From contig NZ_FOWQ01000003.1 of the NCBI RefSeq assembly GCF_900115505.1, positions 62,001 through 126,000 of the forward strand: a stretch of DNA of 64,000 nucleotides, written 5' to 3'. Below are positions 56,156-64,000 of the stretch, piece after piece (position 1 is the stretch's first letter; the number at the start of each line of letters is the position of its first letter). This DNA is from Geodermatophilus dictyosporus (lineage in GTDB: Bacteria > Actinomycetota > Actinomycetes > Mycobacteriales > Geodermatophilaceae). The notes beneath the pieces were generated by a model. The model ran no database searches. It was not told the DNA's origin and saw nothing but the letters and a program-made list of their open reading frames with translations. Made by a program: the position numbers and the translations under genes.

Positions 56156-58669
56156 ATGGACGACGGCGTCCCGGAGGCCGCCGACCACGCGCACACCGTG
56201 GCCGCGCTGGAGCGCAGCCGGCGGTGGCTGGCCGAGGCGCAGCGGCTGGCGGCCATGGGCAGCTGGGAGTGGGACGTCCCCTCCGACACGGTGACCTTCT
56301 CCGACGAGCTGTTCCGCGTGTACCGGCTCGACCCTGCGACGGTGACGCCGACCTTCGAGACCTGCCTGGAGATGGTCCACCCCGAGGACCGGGAGCGGGC
56401 CCGGCAGGCCATCGGCGCGGCGCTCGCCGCCGGCGGGGTCTTCGACTTCGACCACCGCGTCGTCACCGGCGACGGGGAGGTGATCTGGGTGCGGGCGCGG
56501 GGCTCGGTCACCCGGGACGCCGAGGGCGCCCCGCTGCTGCTGGTGGGCACCGCGCAGGACGTCACCGAGCGCGTGGCCATCGAGGCGCGCCTGCAGGAGA
56601 GCGAGCACCGGCTGCTCGAGGCGCAGCGGGTGGCCCGGCTGGGCCGGTGGGACTGGGACGTCCGGGCCGACACGCTGACCTGGTCCGACGAGATGTTCCG
56701 CATCTTCGGCGTCCCGCCCGCCGCGCTGGTGCCCACCGTCGACGGCTACCTCGCGCGCATCCACCCCGACGACCGCACCCAGGTGCTGCAGATGCTCGCC
56801 GACGTCCGCGCCGGGCGTCAGGAGTACGCCCTCGAGCACCGGGTGCTGCGGGCCGACGGGTCGGTGGGCTGGGTGAGCTGCCGGGCCGCCGTCGTGCGGG
56901 ACGACGAGGGCGCCGAGGTGCGCATCCACGGCACCGCCACCGAGATCACCGAGCGCAAGACCGCCGAGCTGTCCGTGGCCCGCGCCGCCGAGGAGCTCGC
57001 CGGGCAGGCCGGGCAGCTGCGCCGGCTGGCCTTCACCGACCCGCTGACCGGGCTGGCCAACCGGGCGCTGTTCCACGACCGGCTCCGGGCCGCGCTGGCG
57101 GCACGCCGCGAGGGCGGGGTCAGCGTGCTGCTGCTCGACCTCGACGACTTCAAGGACGTCAACGACGTCCTCGGCCACCACGTCGGCGACCAGCTGCTCG
57201 TCGAGGTCGCGGGGCGGCTGTCGCGGTGCACCCGGCCCGGGGACACCGTGGCGCGCCTGGGCGGCGACGAGTTCGCCGTCGTCCTGCAGGACGGCGACCA
57301 CGGCGAGCGGGTGGCCGAGCGGGTCACCGCGGTGCTCGACGCGCCGGTGCGGCTGGGCGCCCGGCAGCTGGTGCCGACGGCGAGCATCGGCCTGGCCCGC
57401 GTCGGCCGCGACGAGCAGGTGGCCGCCGACGTGCTGCTGCAGCGGGCCGACATCGCGATGTACGCCGCCAAGCGCGGCGGCAAGGGCCGGCACGAGGTGT
57501 TCGACCCCCGCATGTCGGTGGCCGTGCTGGCCCGTGCCGACGTCGAGGACGGGCTGCGCGAGGTGATCGAGCGCGACGGGCTCGTCGTCCACGTGCAGCC
57601 GATGGTCGACCTGCGCCGGCAGGAGACGCTGCGCGTGGAGGCCCTCGTGCGCTGGCCGCGGGCCTCGGGCCTGGCGCACCCCGCGGAGTTCCTGCCCGTC
57701 GCCGAGCGCAGCGGCCTGGTGCGCACCCTCGGCCAGCAGGTCCTGCGCACCGCCTGCCGGGAGCTGGGCGCCTGGCTGGCCGCCGACCCGCGCCGGTCGG
57801 TGGCGGTCAACGTCTCCCCGGTGCAGCTGCGCGAGCCCGACGTCGCCGCCGCCGTCCTGGCGATCCTGTCCGACACCGGCACGCGCCCCGCGCAGCTGGT
57901 CCTCGAGGTCACCGAGTCGGTGTTCCTCGAGGCCGGGCCGCGGGTGGTCGCCCAGCTCGACGACCTGCGCACGGTGGGCGTGCGCGTGGCCATCGACGAC
58001 TTCCGCACCGGCTACTCCTCGCTCGGCCGGCTGCAGGAGCTGCCGGTGGACAGCGTGAAGATCGACCGGGCGTTCGTGCAGCAGGTGGTCCGGGGCGACG
58101 AGCCGCTGCCGATCCTCACCTCGATGGTCGTCATGGCGCACAACCTGGGCCTCGACGTCACCGCCGAGGGCGTGGAGACGCCGGTGCAGGCGGCCCGGCT
58201 GCTGCAGCTGGGCTGCGACCACCTGCAGGGCCACCACCTGGCGCGACCGGTGCCGACGGGCGAGCTGCCGGCCGCGGTGGCGGCGGCCGACGACGCCGTC
58301 CGGGCCGCGGCCCGCTCGGCCGGGCGGCCCTGCCGGCCCACGGTCCTGCTCGTCCCCGCCGGCGGCCGGCTCGACCCGGCTCTGCCCGGTGCGCTGCTGC
58401 GGGCCGGCCTCGAGCCGGTCGAGTCGGGCGCGGCGGAGGGCGTGCTGCTGGTGGCCGACGACGGCGAGACGGCCCTCGGCAGGGTCGCGGAGCTGCGGGC
58501 CTCCCCGTGGCTGCGCCAGGCCGTGCTGGTGGTCGTCTGCGCGTCGGCCGACCGCCTCACCCGCGCGCGGCTGCTCACCGCGGGGGCCGACGACTGCCTG
58601 GTCCACCCCGGCTGCCCGGTCGAGCTGGCCGCGCGGGTGCGCACCGCCCTCCGCACCGCGGCCCGCTGA
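56156..58669 (+). CDS. PAS-PAS-GGDEF-EAL protein with receiver-like C-terminus
   Basis: This 837-residue soluble protein has two PAS/PAC repeats (about 25-145 and 155-275; both contain WEWDV or WDWDV and end VTERV or ITERK). GGDEF follows (about 285-450) with an RPGD inhibitory site and RLGGDEFAVVL. EAL (about 460-705) has VEALVRW, VNVSPVQL, LEVTES, DDFRTGYSSL, VKIDRAF and AEGVET intact. The last about 120 residues look like a receiver fold without a clear acceptor Asp. Both enzymatic halves look competent. I choose ATG 56156, which has AGGGGGG upstream, over a frame extension that starts inside the -10 box. Confidence 0.93.
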   Translation: MDDGVPEAADHAHTVAALERSRRWLAEAQRLAAMGSWEWDVPSDTVTFSDELFRVYRLDPATVTPTFETCLEMVHPEDRERARQAIGAALAAGGVFDFDHRVVTGDGEVIWVRARGSVTRDAEGAPLLLVGTAQDVTERVAIEARLQESEHRLLEAQRVARLGRWDWDVRADTLTWSDEMFRIFGVPPAALVPTVDGYLARIHPDDRTQVLQMLADVRAGRQEYALEHRVLRADGSVGWVSCRAAVVRDDEGAEVRIHGTATEITERKTAELSVARAAEELAGQAGQLRRLAFTDPLTGLANRALFHDRLRAALAARREGGVSVLLLDLDDFKDVNDVLGHHVGDQLLVEVAGRLSRCTRPGDTVARLGGDEFAVVLQDGDHGERVAERVTAVLDAPVRLGARQLVPTASIGLARVGRDEQVAADVLLQRADIAMYAAKRGGKGRHEVFDPRMSVAVLARADVEDGLREVIERDGLVVHVQPMVDLRRQETLRVEALVRWPRASGLAHPAEFLPVAERSGLVRTLGQQVLRTACRELGAWLAADPRRSVAVNVSPVQLREPDVAAAVLAILSDTGTRPAQLVLEVTESVFLEAGPRVVAQLDDLRTVGVRVAIDDFRTGYSSLGRLQELPVDSVKIDRAFVQQVVRGDEPLPILTSMVVMAHNLGLDVTAEGVETPVQAARLLQLGCDHLQGHHLARPVPTGELPAAVAAADDAVRAAARSAGRPCRPTVLLVPAGGRLDPALPGALLRAGLEPVESGAAEGVLLVADDGETALGRVAELRASPWLRQAVLVVVCASADRLTRARLLTAGADDCLVHPGCPVELAARVRTALRTAAR

Positions 58670-58697
58670 TCCGCGGGCCCGCCGCGAGGTGCGCGGG

Positions 58698-59807
58698 TCA
58701 GCGCAGGGAGCGGGCGGCGGCCAGCAGGGTGCGGGCGGTGAGCCGGCCGTCGGCCAGGCCGAGGGCGACGACGTCGTCGAACACCCGCTGGTCGGCCGCG
58801 GCGGCGCGGAAGGCGGCGTCCATCACCACCGGCCAGCGGCTGACCAGCGACGCCGCCGTCGCCGACCGGTGGTGGGCGCCCAGCCGCCGCCGCAGCGCCC
58901 GCCGGTGCACCGCCCCGGCGCGGGCCCCGGCGGTCGCGGCCCGGCCGGCCAGCGCACCGGAGAGGACGGCGTAGAAGATGCCCTCGCCGGTCATCGGGTT
59001 GACCAGCGAGGCGGCGTCGCCGGCGAGCAGCACCCGCCCGCCGGGCTGCCGCGGCCGGCCGGTCGACAGCGGCAGCCGGTGCGCCCGCAGCGCCTCGGGC
59101 TCGACCCCGGGCAGCAGCCGCTGCAGGCCCTCGACCAGCGCGGCCCGGGTGGCACCGCCGGACACCAGCTCCCCGTAGCCCACGTTGGCCCGCCCGTCGC
59201 CGAGCGGGAAGGACCAGGCGTAGGCCGGCCAGCGCTGCTCGGTGGTGACCAGCACCTGCGTGCCGGCCTGCCCGGGCAGCTCCGGGGCGTAGCCGCGCAG
59301 CGCGACGGCCATGCGGTCGTCGCGGTTGCGCGGCAGCCCCACGGCCCGGCGGACGACGGACTCCGCGCCGTCGGCGCCCACCAGCACCCCCGCGGTCAGC
59401 ACACCGTCGACGTGGACCCCGTCGGACCCGGGCGTGACCGCGCGGACGGTGTGCCGGCGCAGCACCGCCCCGCGGTCGACGGCGGCGGCCAGCAGCCGGG
59501 CGTCGAACACCTCGCGCGGCACCACCCACGAGGGCCGCTGCGTGTCCCGCTGCACCGCGGCCCCGCCGGGGGAGCGCAGCGACAGCCGCGGCACCGGCGG
59601 GTGGCCGGCGACGAGAGCCGCGACGTCGACGCCCAGGCCGGCCAGCACGTCGAGCGCCTCGGGGGCGATCCCGTCGCCGCAGACCTTGTCGCGCGGGAAG
59701 TCGGCGCGGTCGAGCACGAGCACGGACGCGCCGGTGCCGAGCGCCGACAGCGCGGCGGCCGCCCCCGCCGGGCCGCCGCCGACGACCACGACGTCCCAGC
59801 GCTCCAC
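58698..59807 (-). CDS. Geranylgeranyl reductase-family flavoprotein
   Basis: This 369-residue FAD-dependent reductase has an N-terminal dinucleotide-binding motif VVVVGGGPAGAAAALSAL, the FPRDKVCGDGI motif that defines the geranylgeranyl reductase family, and a second FAD motif VLLAGDAASLVNPMTGEGI. In actinobacteria such enzymes often reduce isoprenoid chains, for example MenJ on menaquinone. The menB gene lies 2.5 kb away, which fits but does not prove that role. The GTG at 59807 follows a TAACGT box by 7 nt and has no ribosome site. It converges with the PAS-GGDEF-EAL gene. Confidence 0.9.
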   Translation of the reverse strand: MERWDVVVVGGGPAGAAAALSALGTGASVLVLDRADFPRDKVCGDGIAPEALDVLAGLGVDVAALVAGHPPVPRLSLRSPGGAAVQRDTQRPSWVVPREVFDARLLAAAVDRGAVLRRHTVRAVTPGSDGVHVDGVLTAGVLVGADGAESVVRRAVGLPRNRDDRMAVALRGYAPELPGQAGTQVLVTTEQRWPAYAWSFPLGDGRANVGYGELVSGGATRAALVEGLQRLLPGVEPEALRAHRLPLSTGRPRQPGGRVLLAGDAASLVNPMTGEGIFYAVLSGALAGRAATAGARAGAVHRRALRRRLGAHHRSATAASLVSRWPVVMDAAFRAAAADQRVFDDVVALGLADGRLTARTLLAAARSLR

Positions 59808-59814
59808 TCCCGCG

Positions 59815-59820
59815 ACGTTA
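59815..59820 (-). promoter_or_regulatory. -10 box of leaderless geranylgeranyl reductase gene
   Basis: TAACGT on the minus strand, 7 nt, then the GTG at 59807. Confidence 0.6.
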
Positions 59821-59827
59821 CGGCGCT

Positions 59828-59878
59828 CCGCAGGGGACCGCCGCGAGCTAGCGAGGGGCCGGGGGCAGAGGGTCCTTC
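59828..59878. repeat. Dispersed intergenic repeat, copy B
   Basis: A 51-nt element similar to copy A (24901-24951), with CGCGAGCTAGCGAG in the centre and GGGTCCTTC at the end. It contains the stop codon and last codons of the LOG gene, so the repeat defines the C-terminus of that protein. Confidence 0.6.
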
Positions 59879-60432
59879 CGCCACTTGCGCGGGGGGTGCT
59901 CGTAACCGGCGACGAACGCGAGGAGCTCGCCGGCGTCGCGGACCACGCCGAGCGCGTCCAGCCGGCGCCGCTCGAGGTAGCCGTCGTCGGCCATCCGGCC
60001 CAGCTGGGCCAGCAGCGGCTGCCAGAACCCGTCGACGTCGAGCAGGGCCACGGGCTTGGCGTGCAGGCCGAGCATCCCCCAGGTCCAGGCCTCGAAGAGC
60101 TCCTCGAGGGTGCCGGCGGCACCGGGGAGGGCGATGAAGGCATCGGCGAGCTCGGCCATGCGGGCCTTGCGCTCGTGCATGGAGGCGACGACCTCCAGCC
60201 GGGGCAGCCCGGGGTGGGCCAGCTCGTCGTCGACCAGGTGCTGCGGGATCACCCCGACCACCTCGCCGCCGGCGGACAGCACGGCGTCGGCGACGGTGCC
60301 CATCAGCCCGACGTGCCCGCCTCCGTAGACGACCCCGACGCCGGCCTCGGCCAGCCCGGTGCCCAGGGCGGTCACGGCCTGCCGGTGCGACTCGGGCCCG
60401 GGCCGGCTGCCGGTGAAGACGGCGATCCGCAC
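59848..60432 (-). CDS. LOG-family (TIGR00730) nucleotide 5'-monophosphate nucleosidase-like protein
   Basis: This 194-residue protein has the LOG signature: GGGHVGLMG near residue 39 and PGAAGTLEELFEAWTW near 105. The canonical PGGxGTxxE reads PGAAGTLEE, so the first pair of glycines is altered (Gly to Ala). LOG proteins release free cytokinin-like bases from nucleotide monophosphates or act as general AMP/IMP hydrolases. It starts 6 bp after the MaoC stop, so the two are an operon. Its last residues (WRKDPLPPAPR) come from a dispersed repeat. Confidence 0.92.
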   Translation of the reverse strand: MRIAVFTGSRPGPESHRQAVTALGTGLAEAGVGVVYGGGHVGLMGTVADAVLSAGGEVVGVIPQHLVDDELAHPGLPRLEVVASMHERKARMAELADAFIALPGAAGTLEELFEAWTWGMLGLHAKPVALLDVDGFWQPLLAQLGRMADDGYLERRRLDALGVVRDAGELLAFVAGYEHPPRKWRKDPLPPAPR

Positions 60433-60438
60433 CGGCTG

Positions 60439-60897
60439 CTAACCGCCGTAGTAGCGGTAGACCGGCTCGGCGGTGCAGGCGGGCTTCTCGCTGCCCTCGC
60501 GCTCGACCACCGCGGCGAAGGTCAGCTGCAGCCCGCCGGCGAACTCGCTGACCTCCTGCAGGGTGGCGGTCAGCCGCACCCGCGAACCGACCGGCACCGG
60601 CGAGGGGAAGCGCACCTTGTTCAGGCCGTAGTTGACGCCCATCGCGGTGTCGGTGACCACGAGGACCTGCGCGAACAGCGGCACGAGCAGGGACAGCGTC
60701 AGGTAGCCGTGCGCGACGGGGCCGCCGAAGGGGCTCTCGGCCGTGGCGCGCTCGACGTCGACGTGGATCCACTGGTGGTCGCCGGTGGCGTCGGCGAAGG
60801 TGTCCACCCGGTCCTGGGTCACCTCGAACCAGTCGCTGGTGCCCAGCTCCTGGCCGATGAGGCCCGAGACCTCGGCCGTCGTCGTCGTGGTGGTCAC
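60439..60897 (-). CDS. MaoC-family enoyl-CoA hydratase, second copy
   Basis: This 152-residue hot-dog hydratase carries FADATGDHQWIHVDVERA and FGGPVAHGYLTLSL, almost the same as the copy at 22510-22971. The N-terminus has a run of six threonines. An Rv0130-like role in (R)-specific hydration of enoyl-CoA is expected. GTG has AGGAGG upstream. It is followed directly by the LOG gene and is divergent from a Nudix gene across 62 bp. Confidence 0.92.
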   Translation of the reverse strand: MTTTTTTAEVSGLIGQELGTSDWFEVTQDRVDTFADATGDHQWIHVDVERATAESPFGGPVAHGYLTLSLLVPLFAQVLVVTDTAMGVNYGLNKVRFPSPVPVGSRVRLTATLQEVSEFAGGLQLTFAAVVEREGSEKPACTAEPVYRYYGG

Positions 60898-60959
60898 GGA
60901 CCCTCCTGTTCCCCGGCGGCTGCTCCGCCGGATCCTGCCAGTGCGGTTCACTGGTCCGC

Positions 60960-61451
60960 GTGGTGACTCCCGGCCTGACCCCCACCGACGGCTGGACCAC
61001 CTGCTCGCTGGGACACCGGCACTGGGGGCGGGCCGGCGCGGCCGGCCTGCTCGTGCACCGCGACGGCGACGACGGCCCCGAGCTGCTGCTGCAGCACCGC
61101 GCGCTGTGGTCGCACCACGGCGGCACCTGGGGGACGCCCGGCGGCGCGCTGCACCTGGGGGAGTCCCCCGAGCAGGGGGCGCTGCGCGAGGTCGAGGAGG
61201 AGCTGGGGCTCGGGGCCGGCGACCTGGTCCTCGGCGCCCGGTGGGTCGACGACCACGGCGGCTGGGCCTACACCACCGTGCTGGCCCGCCCGGCCGGCCC
61301 GCTGGACCCCGCCCGCCTGCGGCTGGACGGCGAGAGCACGGGGGTGGCCTGGGTGCCGCTGGCCGGGCTGCACCAGGTGACGCTGCACCCGGGCCTGGCC
61401 GCCTCGATGGACCGGCTGCGGCCCCTGCTCAGCGGCCCGCCGGCGGCCTGA
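60960..61451 (+). CDS. Nudix hydrolase
   Basis: This 163-residue protein has a complete Nudix box, starting in GGALHLGESPEQGAL and ending REVEEELGL, so the metal-binding glutamates are all present. It hydrolyses a nucleoside diphosphate linked to another moiety; the substrate is unknown. Two adjacent GTG codons at 60960 and 60963 could start it. No ribosome site is obvious. Its 3' end overlaps the convergent EEP gene by 23 bp. Confidence 0.93.
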   Translation: MVTPGLTPTDGWTTCSLGHRHWGRAGAAGLLVHRDGDDGPELLLQHRALWSHHGGTWGTPGGALHLGESPEQGALREVEEELGLGAGDLVLGARWVDDHGGWAYTTVLARPAGPLDPARLRLDGESTGVAWVPLAGLHQVTLHPGLAASMDRLRPLLSGPPAA

Positions 61452-62259
61452 CCGTCGCCGTCAGCGCCCGGTGGTCGCCCACGCGCAGGTGGTGCGCGGC
61501 CGGGTCGGACCCGGCGAGGCCCTCGCCGCGGCCCTCGCCGAGGGCGAGCAGGTGGTCGAGCTGCGTCCGCGGCGCCGCCGCCGGGAAGCTCGGCTCGCTC
61601 ACCAGCCGGGTGGCGCCGGCCAGCCGCGCCGGCAGCCCGCCGGGCAGGTTGAGGTCGCCGGCGAGCACCACCGGGCCAGGCAGGGACGCCGCCCAGCGCC
61701 GCAGCCGCCGCAGCTGCCCGATCGACGTCGGCGGGGCGAAGGACAGGTGGGTGCCCACGACGGTGAGCCCGTCGAGGCACGCGGCGACGGCGATCCGCGG
61801 CTCGTCGGGGATCCACCACAGCCGCGGCCGGCCGGTGGCGGGGTCGGGTGCGCGCAGCGGCAGCCGCGCCCGCCCGGCGCCCAGCCCGAGGACCTCCCAC
61901 CGGCGCACCGGCCGCCGGCTGAGCAGCGCGATGCCGTAGGCCGGCGCGGTCACCGCGGTGCCCGGGCCGCGCAGGCCCGGCTCGGCGGCGGCCCACGTGC
62001 GGCGGAACGGGCTCGGGGTGCCGGTCAGCGTCGCCGCGGCCCGCCAGTCGACCGCTTCCAGCGCCTTGGCGAGGACCTCCGCCTGGTCGGTCCCGCCCGA
62101 TCGCGGCTGGCCGGCGTCGACCTCCTGGACGGCGAGGACGTCGACGTCGAGGTCCGCGACCGCGGCGGCCAGCTCCGGCGCCGACAGCACCCGGCCGTCG
62201 CGGCCGCGGCCGGAGGCCAGGTTGAGGGTGCCCACGCGCAGGGCGGCGCCGTCGGGCAC
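61429..62259 (-). CDS. Endonuclease/exonuclease/phosphatase-fold protein
   Basis: This 276-residue EEP-superfamily protein has LRVGTLNLASGRG at the N-terminus (metal-site Asn), LAVQEVDAGQPRSG (metal ligand Glu), VVGTHLSF (His) and VVLAGDLNLPGG (Asp-x-Asn), and ends with RVGDHRALTATV (Asp-His). All catalytic positions are present. Substrates of this fold range from DNA to phospholipids and phosphoinositides; none can be chosen here. The GTG at 62259 follows a TAGCGT box by 6 nt. It is divergent from menB, also leaderless. Confidence 0.9.
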   Translation of the reverse strand: MPDGAALRVGTLNLASGRGRDGRVLSAPELAAAVADLDVDVLAVQEVDAGQPRSGGTDQAEVLAKALEAVDWRAAATLTGTPSPFRRTWAAAEPGLRGPGTAVTAPAYGIALLSRRPVRRWEVLGLGAGRARLPLRAPDPATGRPRLWWIPDEPRIAVAACLDGLTVVGTHLSFAPPTSIGQLRRLRRWAASLPGPVVLAGDLNLPGGLPARLAGATRLVSEPSFPAAAPRTQLDHLLALGEGRGEGLAGSDPAAHHLRVGDHRALTATVRPPAGR

Positions 62260-62265
62260 GGCGCG

Positions 62266-62271
62266 ACGCTA
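62266..62271 (-). promoter_or_regulatory. -10 box of leaderless EEP gene
   Basis: TAGCGT on the minus strand, 6 nt, then the GTG at 62259. It lies back-to-back with the menB promoter about 50 bp away. Confidence 0.6.
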
Positions 62272-62322
62272 CCGGGGGCCGGCGCCGTCCGCCCGGGTCG
62301 GGCCGGCATCCCGCCGCGCGGC

Positions 62323-62328
62323 TAGGTT
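62323..62328 (+). promoter_or_regulatory. -10 box of leaderless menB promoter
   Basis: TAGGTT, 7 nt, then the ATG at 62336. Confidence 0.6.
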
Positions 62329-62335
62329 GCTGGGC

Positions 62336-63226
62336 ATGAGCGCCCGCGACGACGTCTCGGAGATCTTCGACAGCGGGGCGTGGCGGCCGGTCGAGGGGTT
62401 CGAGTTCGGCGACGTCACCTACCACCGCGCCGTGGACGCCGGCGTCGTCCGGATCGCCTTCGACCGGCCGGAGGTGCGCAACGCCTTCCGGCCGCAGACC
62501 GTCGACGAGCTGATCACCGCGCTGGAGCACGCCCGGCTCAGCACCGACGTCGGCTGCGTGCTGCTCACCGGCAACGGCCCGAGCCCGCGGGACGGCGGCT
62601 GGGCGTTCTGCTCCGGCGGCGACCAGCGGGTGCGCGGGCGCCACGGCTACGAGCACCAGGTGGGCCGCACCGGCGGGCGGCTGCACGTGCTCGAGGCGCA
62701 GCGGCTGATCCGGTTCATGCCGAAGGTCGTCGTCTGCGTCGTCCCCGGCTGGGCGGCCGGCGGCGGGCACAGCCTGCACGTGGTCTCCGACCTCACCCTG
62801 GCCAGCGCCGAGCACGCGCGCTTCAAGCAGACCGACGCCGACGTCGGCAGCTTCGACGGCGGGTTCGGGTCGGCCTACCTCGCCCGGCAGGTCGGGCAGA
62901 AGTTCGCCCGCGAGGTCTTCTTCCTCGGCGAGGAGTACTCCGCCGAGGACGCGCACCGGATGGGCATGGTCAACCGCGTCGTCCCGCACGCCGAGCTCGA
63001 GGCCACGGCGCTGGACTGGGGACGCCGGATCGTGGCCAAGAGCCCGACCGCCCAGCGGATGCTGAAGTACTCGTTCAACCTGGTCGACGACGGCCTCGTC
63101 GGCCAGCAGCTGTTCGCCGGTGAGACCACCCGGCTGGCCTACGCGGCCGAGGAGGCCGTCGAGGGCCGGGACGCCTTCCTGGAGAAGCGGGACCCCGACT
63201 TCTCCCGTTTCCCCTGGCACGTGTGA
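62336..63226 (+). CDS. menB: 1,4-dihydroxy-2-naphthoyl-CoA synthase
   Basis: This 296-residue crotonase-fold enzyme closes the second ring of the menaquinone head group from o-succinylbenzoyl-CoA. MenB-specific text is clear: RPEVRNAFRPQTVDEL, FCSGGDQRVRG, VGSFDGGFGSAYLARQVG and the final RDPDFSRFPWHV. The length agrees with actinobacterial MenB. The ATG follows TAGGTT at leaderless spacing. A small gene follows 10 bp downstream with its own AAGGAG. Only this classical menaquinone gene is visible; the other men genes probably lie to the right. Confidence 0.97.
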   Translation: MSARDDVSEIFDSGAWRPVEGFEFGDVTYHRAVDAGVVRIAFDRPEVRNAFRPQTVDELITALEHARLSTDVGCVLLTGNGPSPRDGGWAFCSGGDQRVRGRHGYEHQVGRTGGRLHVLEAQRLIRFMPKVVVCVVPGWAAGGGHSLHVVSDLTLASAEHARFKQTDADVGSFDGGFGSAYLARQVGQKFAREVFFLGEEYSAEDAHRMGMVNRVVPHAELEATALDWGRRIVAKSPTAQRMLKYSFNLVDDGLVGQQLFAGETTRLAYAAEEAVEGRDAFLEKRDPDFSRFPWHV

Positions 63227-63235
63227 AGGAGCGAC

Positions 63236-63565
63236 ATGATCGTCGAGGTGGTGGGGGGCGCCGACGAGCGTCCCGAGGTCCGGGTCGTCGAGACCGACGA
63301 CCTCACGAGCCTGCACCTGGCGCTCGGCCAGGTGACCGACGAGGAGGCGGACGAGGCGCTGCGCGCGGCGGGACTGGGACGGGTCGAGGGCGACACCGGC
63401 CACCTCGACACCGCGGCGCTGCGCGCGGCCGCCGAGCCGGCCGAGTCCCCCGCGGACTGGGGCGAGCGGTGGGACGCGATGGTCGAGCACGCCCGCGGCA
63501 AGGGCTGGGTGACCGACGACGGGGCCAGCCTGCAGGTGCACCTGGAGAGCGCCGCCGGCGCGTGA
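63236..63565 (+). CDS. Small conserved-looking protein downstream of menB
   Basis: This 109-residue acidic protein (IVEVVGGADERPEVRVVE start, WGERWDAMVEHARGKGWV near the C-terminus) contains no motif I recognise. The start ATG has AAGGAG, and it lies 10 bp after menB on the same strand, so it is co-transcribed. The codon pattern is clearly coding. A role linked to menaquinone synthesis is guilt by association only. Confidence 0.75.
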   Translation: MIVEVVGGADERPEVRVVETDDLTSLHLALGQVTDEEADEALRAAGLGRVEGDTGHLDTAALRAAAEPAESPADWGERWDAMVEHARGKGWVTDDGASLQVHLESAAGA

Positions 63566-63664
63566 ACCCCGGGTTGCGGGGGGTCGGTGGGGTGACTCGT
63601 CGGCCCCGGTCGTTGTGGTCACTCCACCGACACGTCAGGATGTGGACGTGCACAACTCAGTGAC

Positions 63665-64000
63665 GTGCGAACGGACTCCCTCGTGAGCGGCACCCCGGGT
63701 CGCCCGCTGAGCGCCGAGCTGTCCGAGCAACTGGTCGCGGTCGCCGTCGACATCCTGGCCGACGAGGGCTGGAGCAGGCTCAACAGCGACCGTGTCGCTG
63801 CCCGGGCCCGCGCCGGCAAGGCCGGCATCTACCGGCGCTGGCCGTCGATGTCGGCGCTCGCCCGCTCGGCCGTCGGTCGCTTCACGCTGGTCGAGGTCCC
63901 CGAGGACGGCGGCTCGGCACGCGGTGACCTGGTCGAGCTGGTGTCGTCCTGGCGGCGGCCGCTGTCCCGTGAGGAGCGGGCCGTGGCCAGCCTCGTGGGC
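63665..64000 (+). CDS. TetR/AcrR-family regulator (partial, cut by window end)
   Basis: The first 112 codons are visible. They contain a helix-turn-helix, LNSDRVAARARAGKAGIYRRW, in which the turn has Ala/Gly as expected, followed by the start of the ligand domain. The GTG at 63665 gives the longest sensible frame, and a GTG at 63683 is an alternative. No operator is obvious in the 99 bp upstream of the start. The target is unknown. Confidence 0.85.
   Translation, partial: MRTDSLVSGTPGRPLSAELSEQLVAVAVDILADEGWSRLNSDRVAARARAGKAGIYRRWPSMSALARSAVGRFTLVEVPEDGGSARGDLVELVSSWRRPLSREERAVASLVG

Overview
The window reads as chromosome of a very GC-rich actinobacterium. Start codons are mostly GTG or ATG, genes are tightly packed with many GTGA or ATGA stop/start overlaps, and many promoters look leaderless. 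The gene content (bacterial proteasome activator with a C-terminal GQYL, FolP2-type DHPS-like protein, FadA2/FabG4/HtdX-type cluster, trans-acting enoyl reductase family, menaquinone MenB, DUF1707, many GGDEF/EAL proteins) fits Actinomycetota. The style suggests Geodermatophilaceae (Blastococcus, Geodermatophilus or Modestobacter), but that placement is inference.

Layout. 1-8.25 kb: two coupled minus-strand genes, a truncated TPR-like protein and a diguanylate cyclase; then pheA, a divergent MarR/MMPL exporter pair with a clear operator dyad, a stand-alone GroES-like protein, a small zinc metallopeptidase and a GuaB1-type IMPDH/GMP reductase. 8.25-16.3 kb: a hybrid histidine kinase, the serS-HAD-HAD operon, a slipin, DUF1707 and the proteasome activator Bpa. 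16.3-25.9 kb: a desulfurase-like protein that lacks the PLP lysine, a quinone oxidoreductase, an acyl-CoA synthetase, a thioesterase, UspA, FolP2, a MaoC hydratase, a beta-lactamase-fold hydrolase, HU and an aldo/keto reductase. 25.9-36.6 kb: a degenerate EAL-CBS protein divergent from a GAF/PAS/SpoIIE phosphatase, an enoyl-reductase-like protein, an amidase, a TRIC/UPF0126 protein, and a membrane GGDEF-EAL protein translationally coupled to a solute-binding lipoprotein. 36.6-43 kb: a lipid module, TetR-acyl-CoA dehydrogenase divergent from thiolase-FabG4-HtdX. 43-48.6 kb: a complete peptide ABC operon. 48.6-52.6 kb: a SUV3-like helicase, a PRC-barrel/DUF2382 stress protein and a TetR regulator. 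52.65-55.9 kb: tRNA-Ser(TGA) followed by a compositionally distinct 959-residue glycine-rich/IPT/SGNH-hydrolase gene. 55.9-64 kb: PAS-PAS-GGDEF-EAL, geranylgeranyl reductase-like protein, LOG protein, MaoC, Nudix, an EEP-fold protein, menB with a small partner, and a truncated TetR.

Themes. Four certain c-di-GMP-type proteins (a fifth is probable) lie within 64 kb. Lipid/acyl-CoA metabolism recurs, with two MaoC paralogues and the thiolase/FabG4/HtdX set. Two menaquinone-associated genes (menB and a GGR-like reductase) sit near the right end. Eleven genes carry a strict TANNNT box exactly 6-7 nt before the start codon, which I read as leaderless transcription, and this decides several starts. 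Two genes (a peptide permease and the SUV3-like helicase) appear to start at CTG. The best candidates for new biology are the lipoprotein/GGDEF-EAL pair, which resembles the NspS-MbaA logic of Vibrio, and the tRNA-linked glycine-rich SGNH protein.
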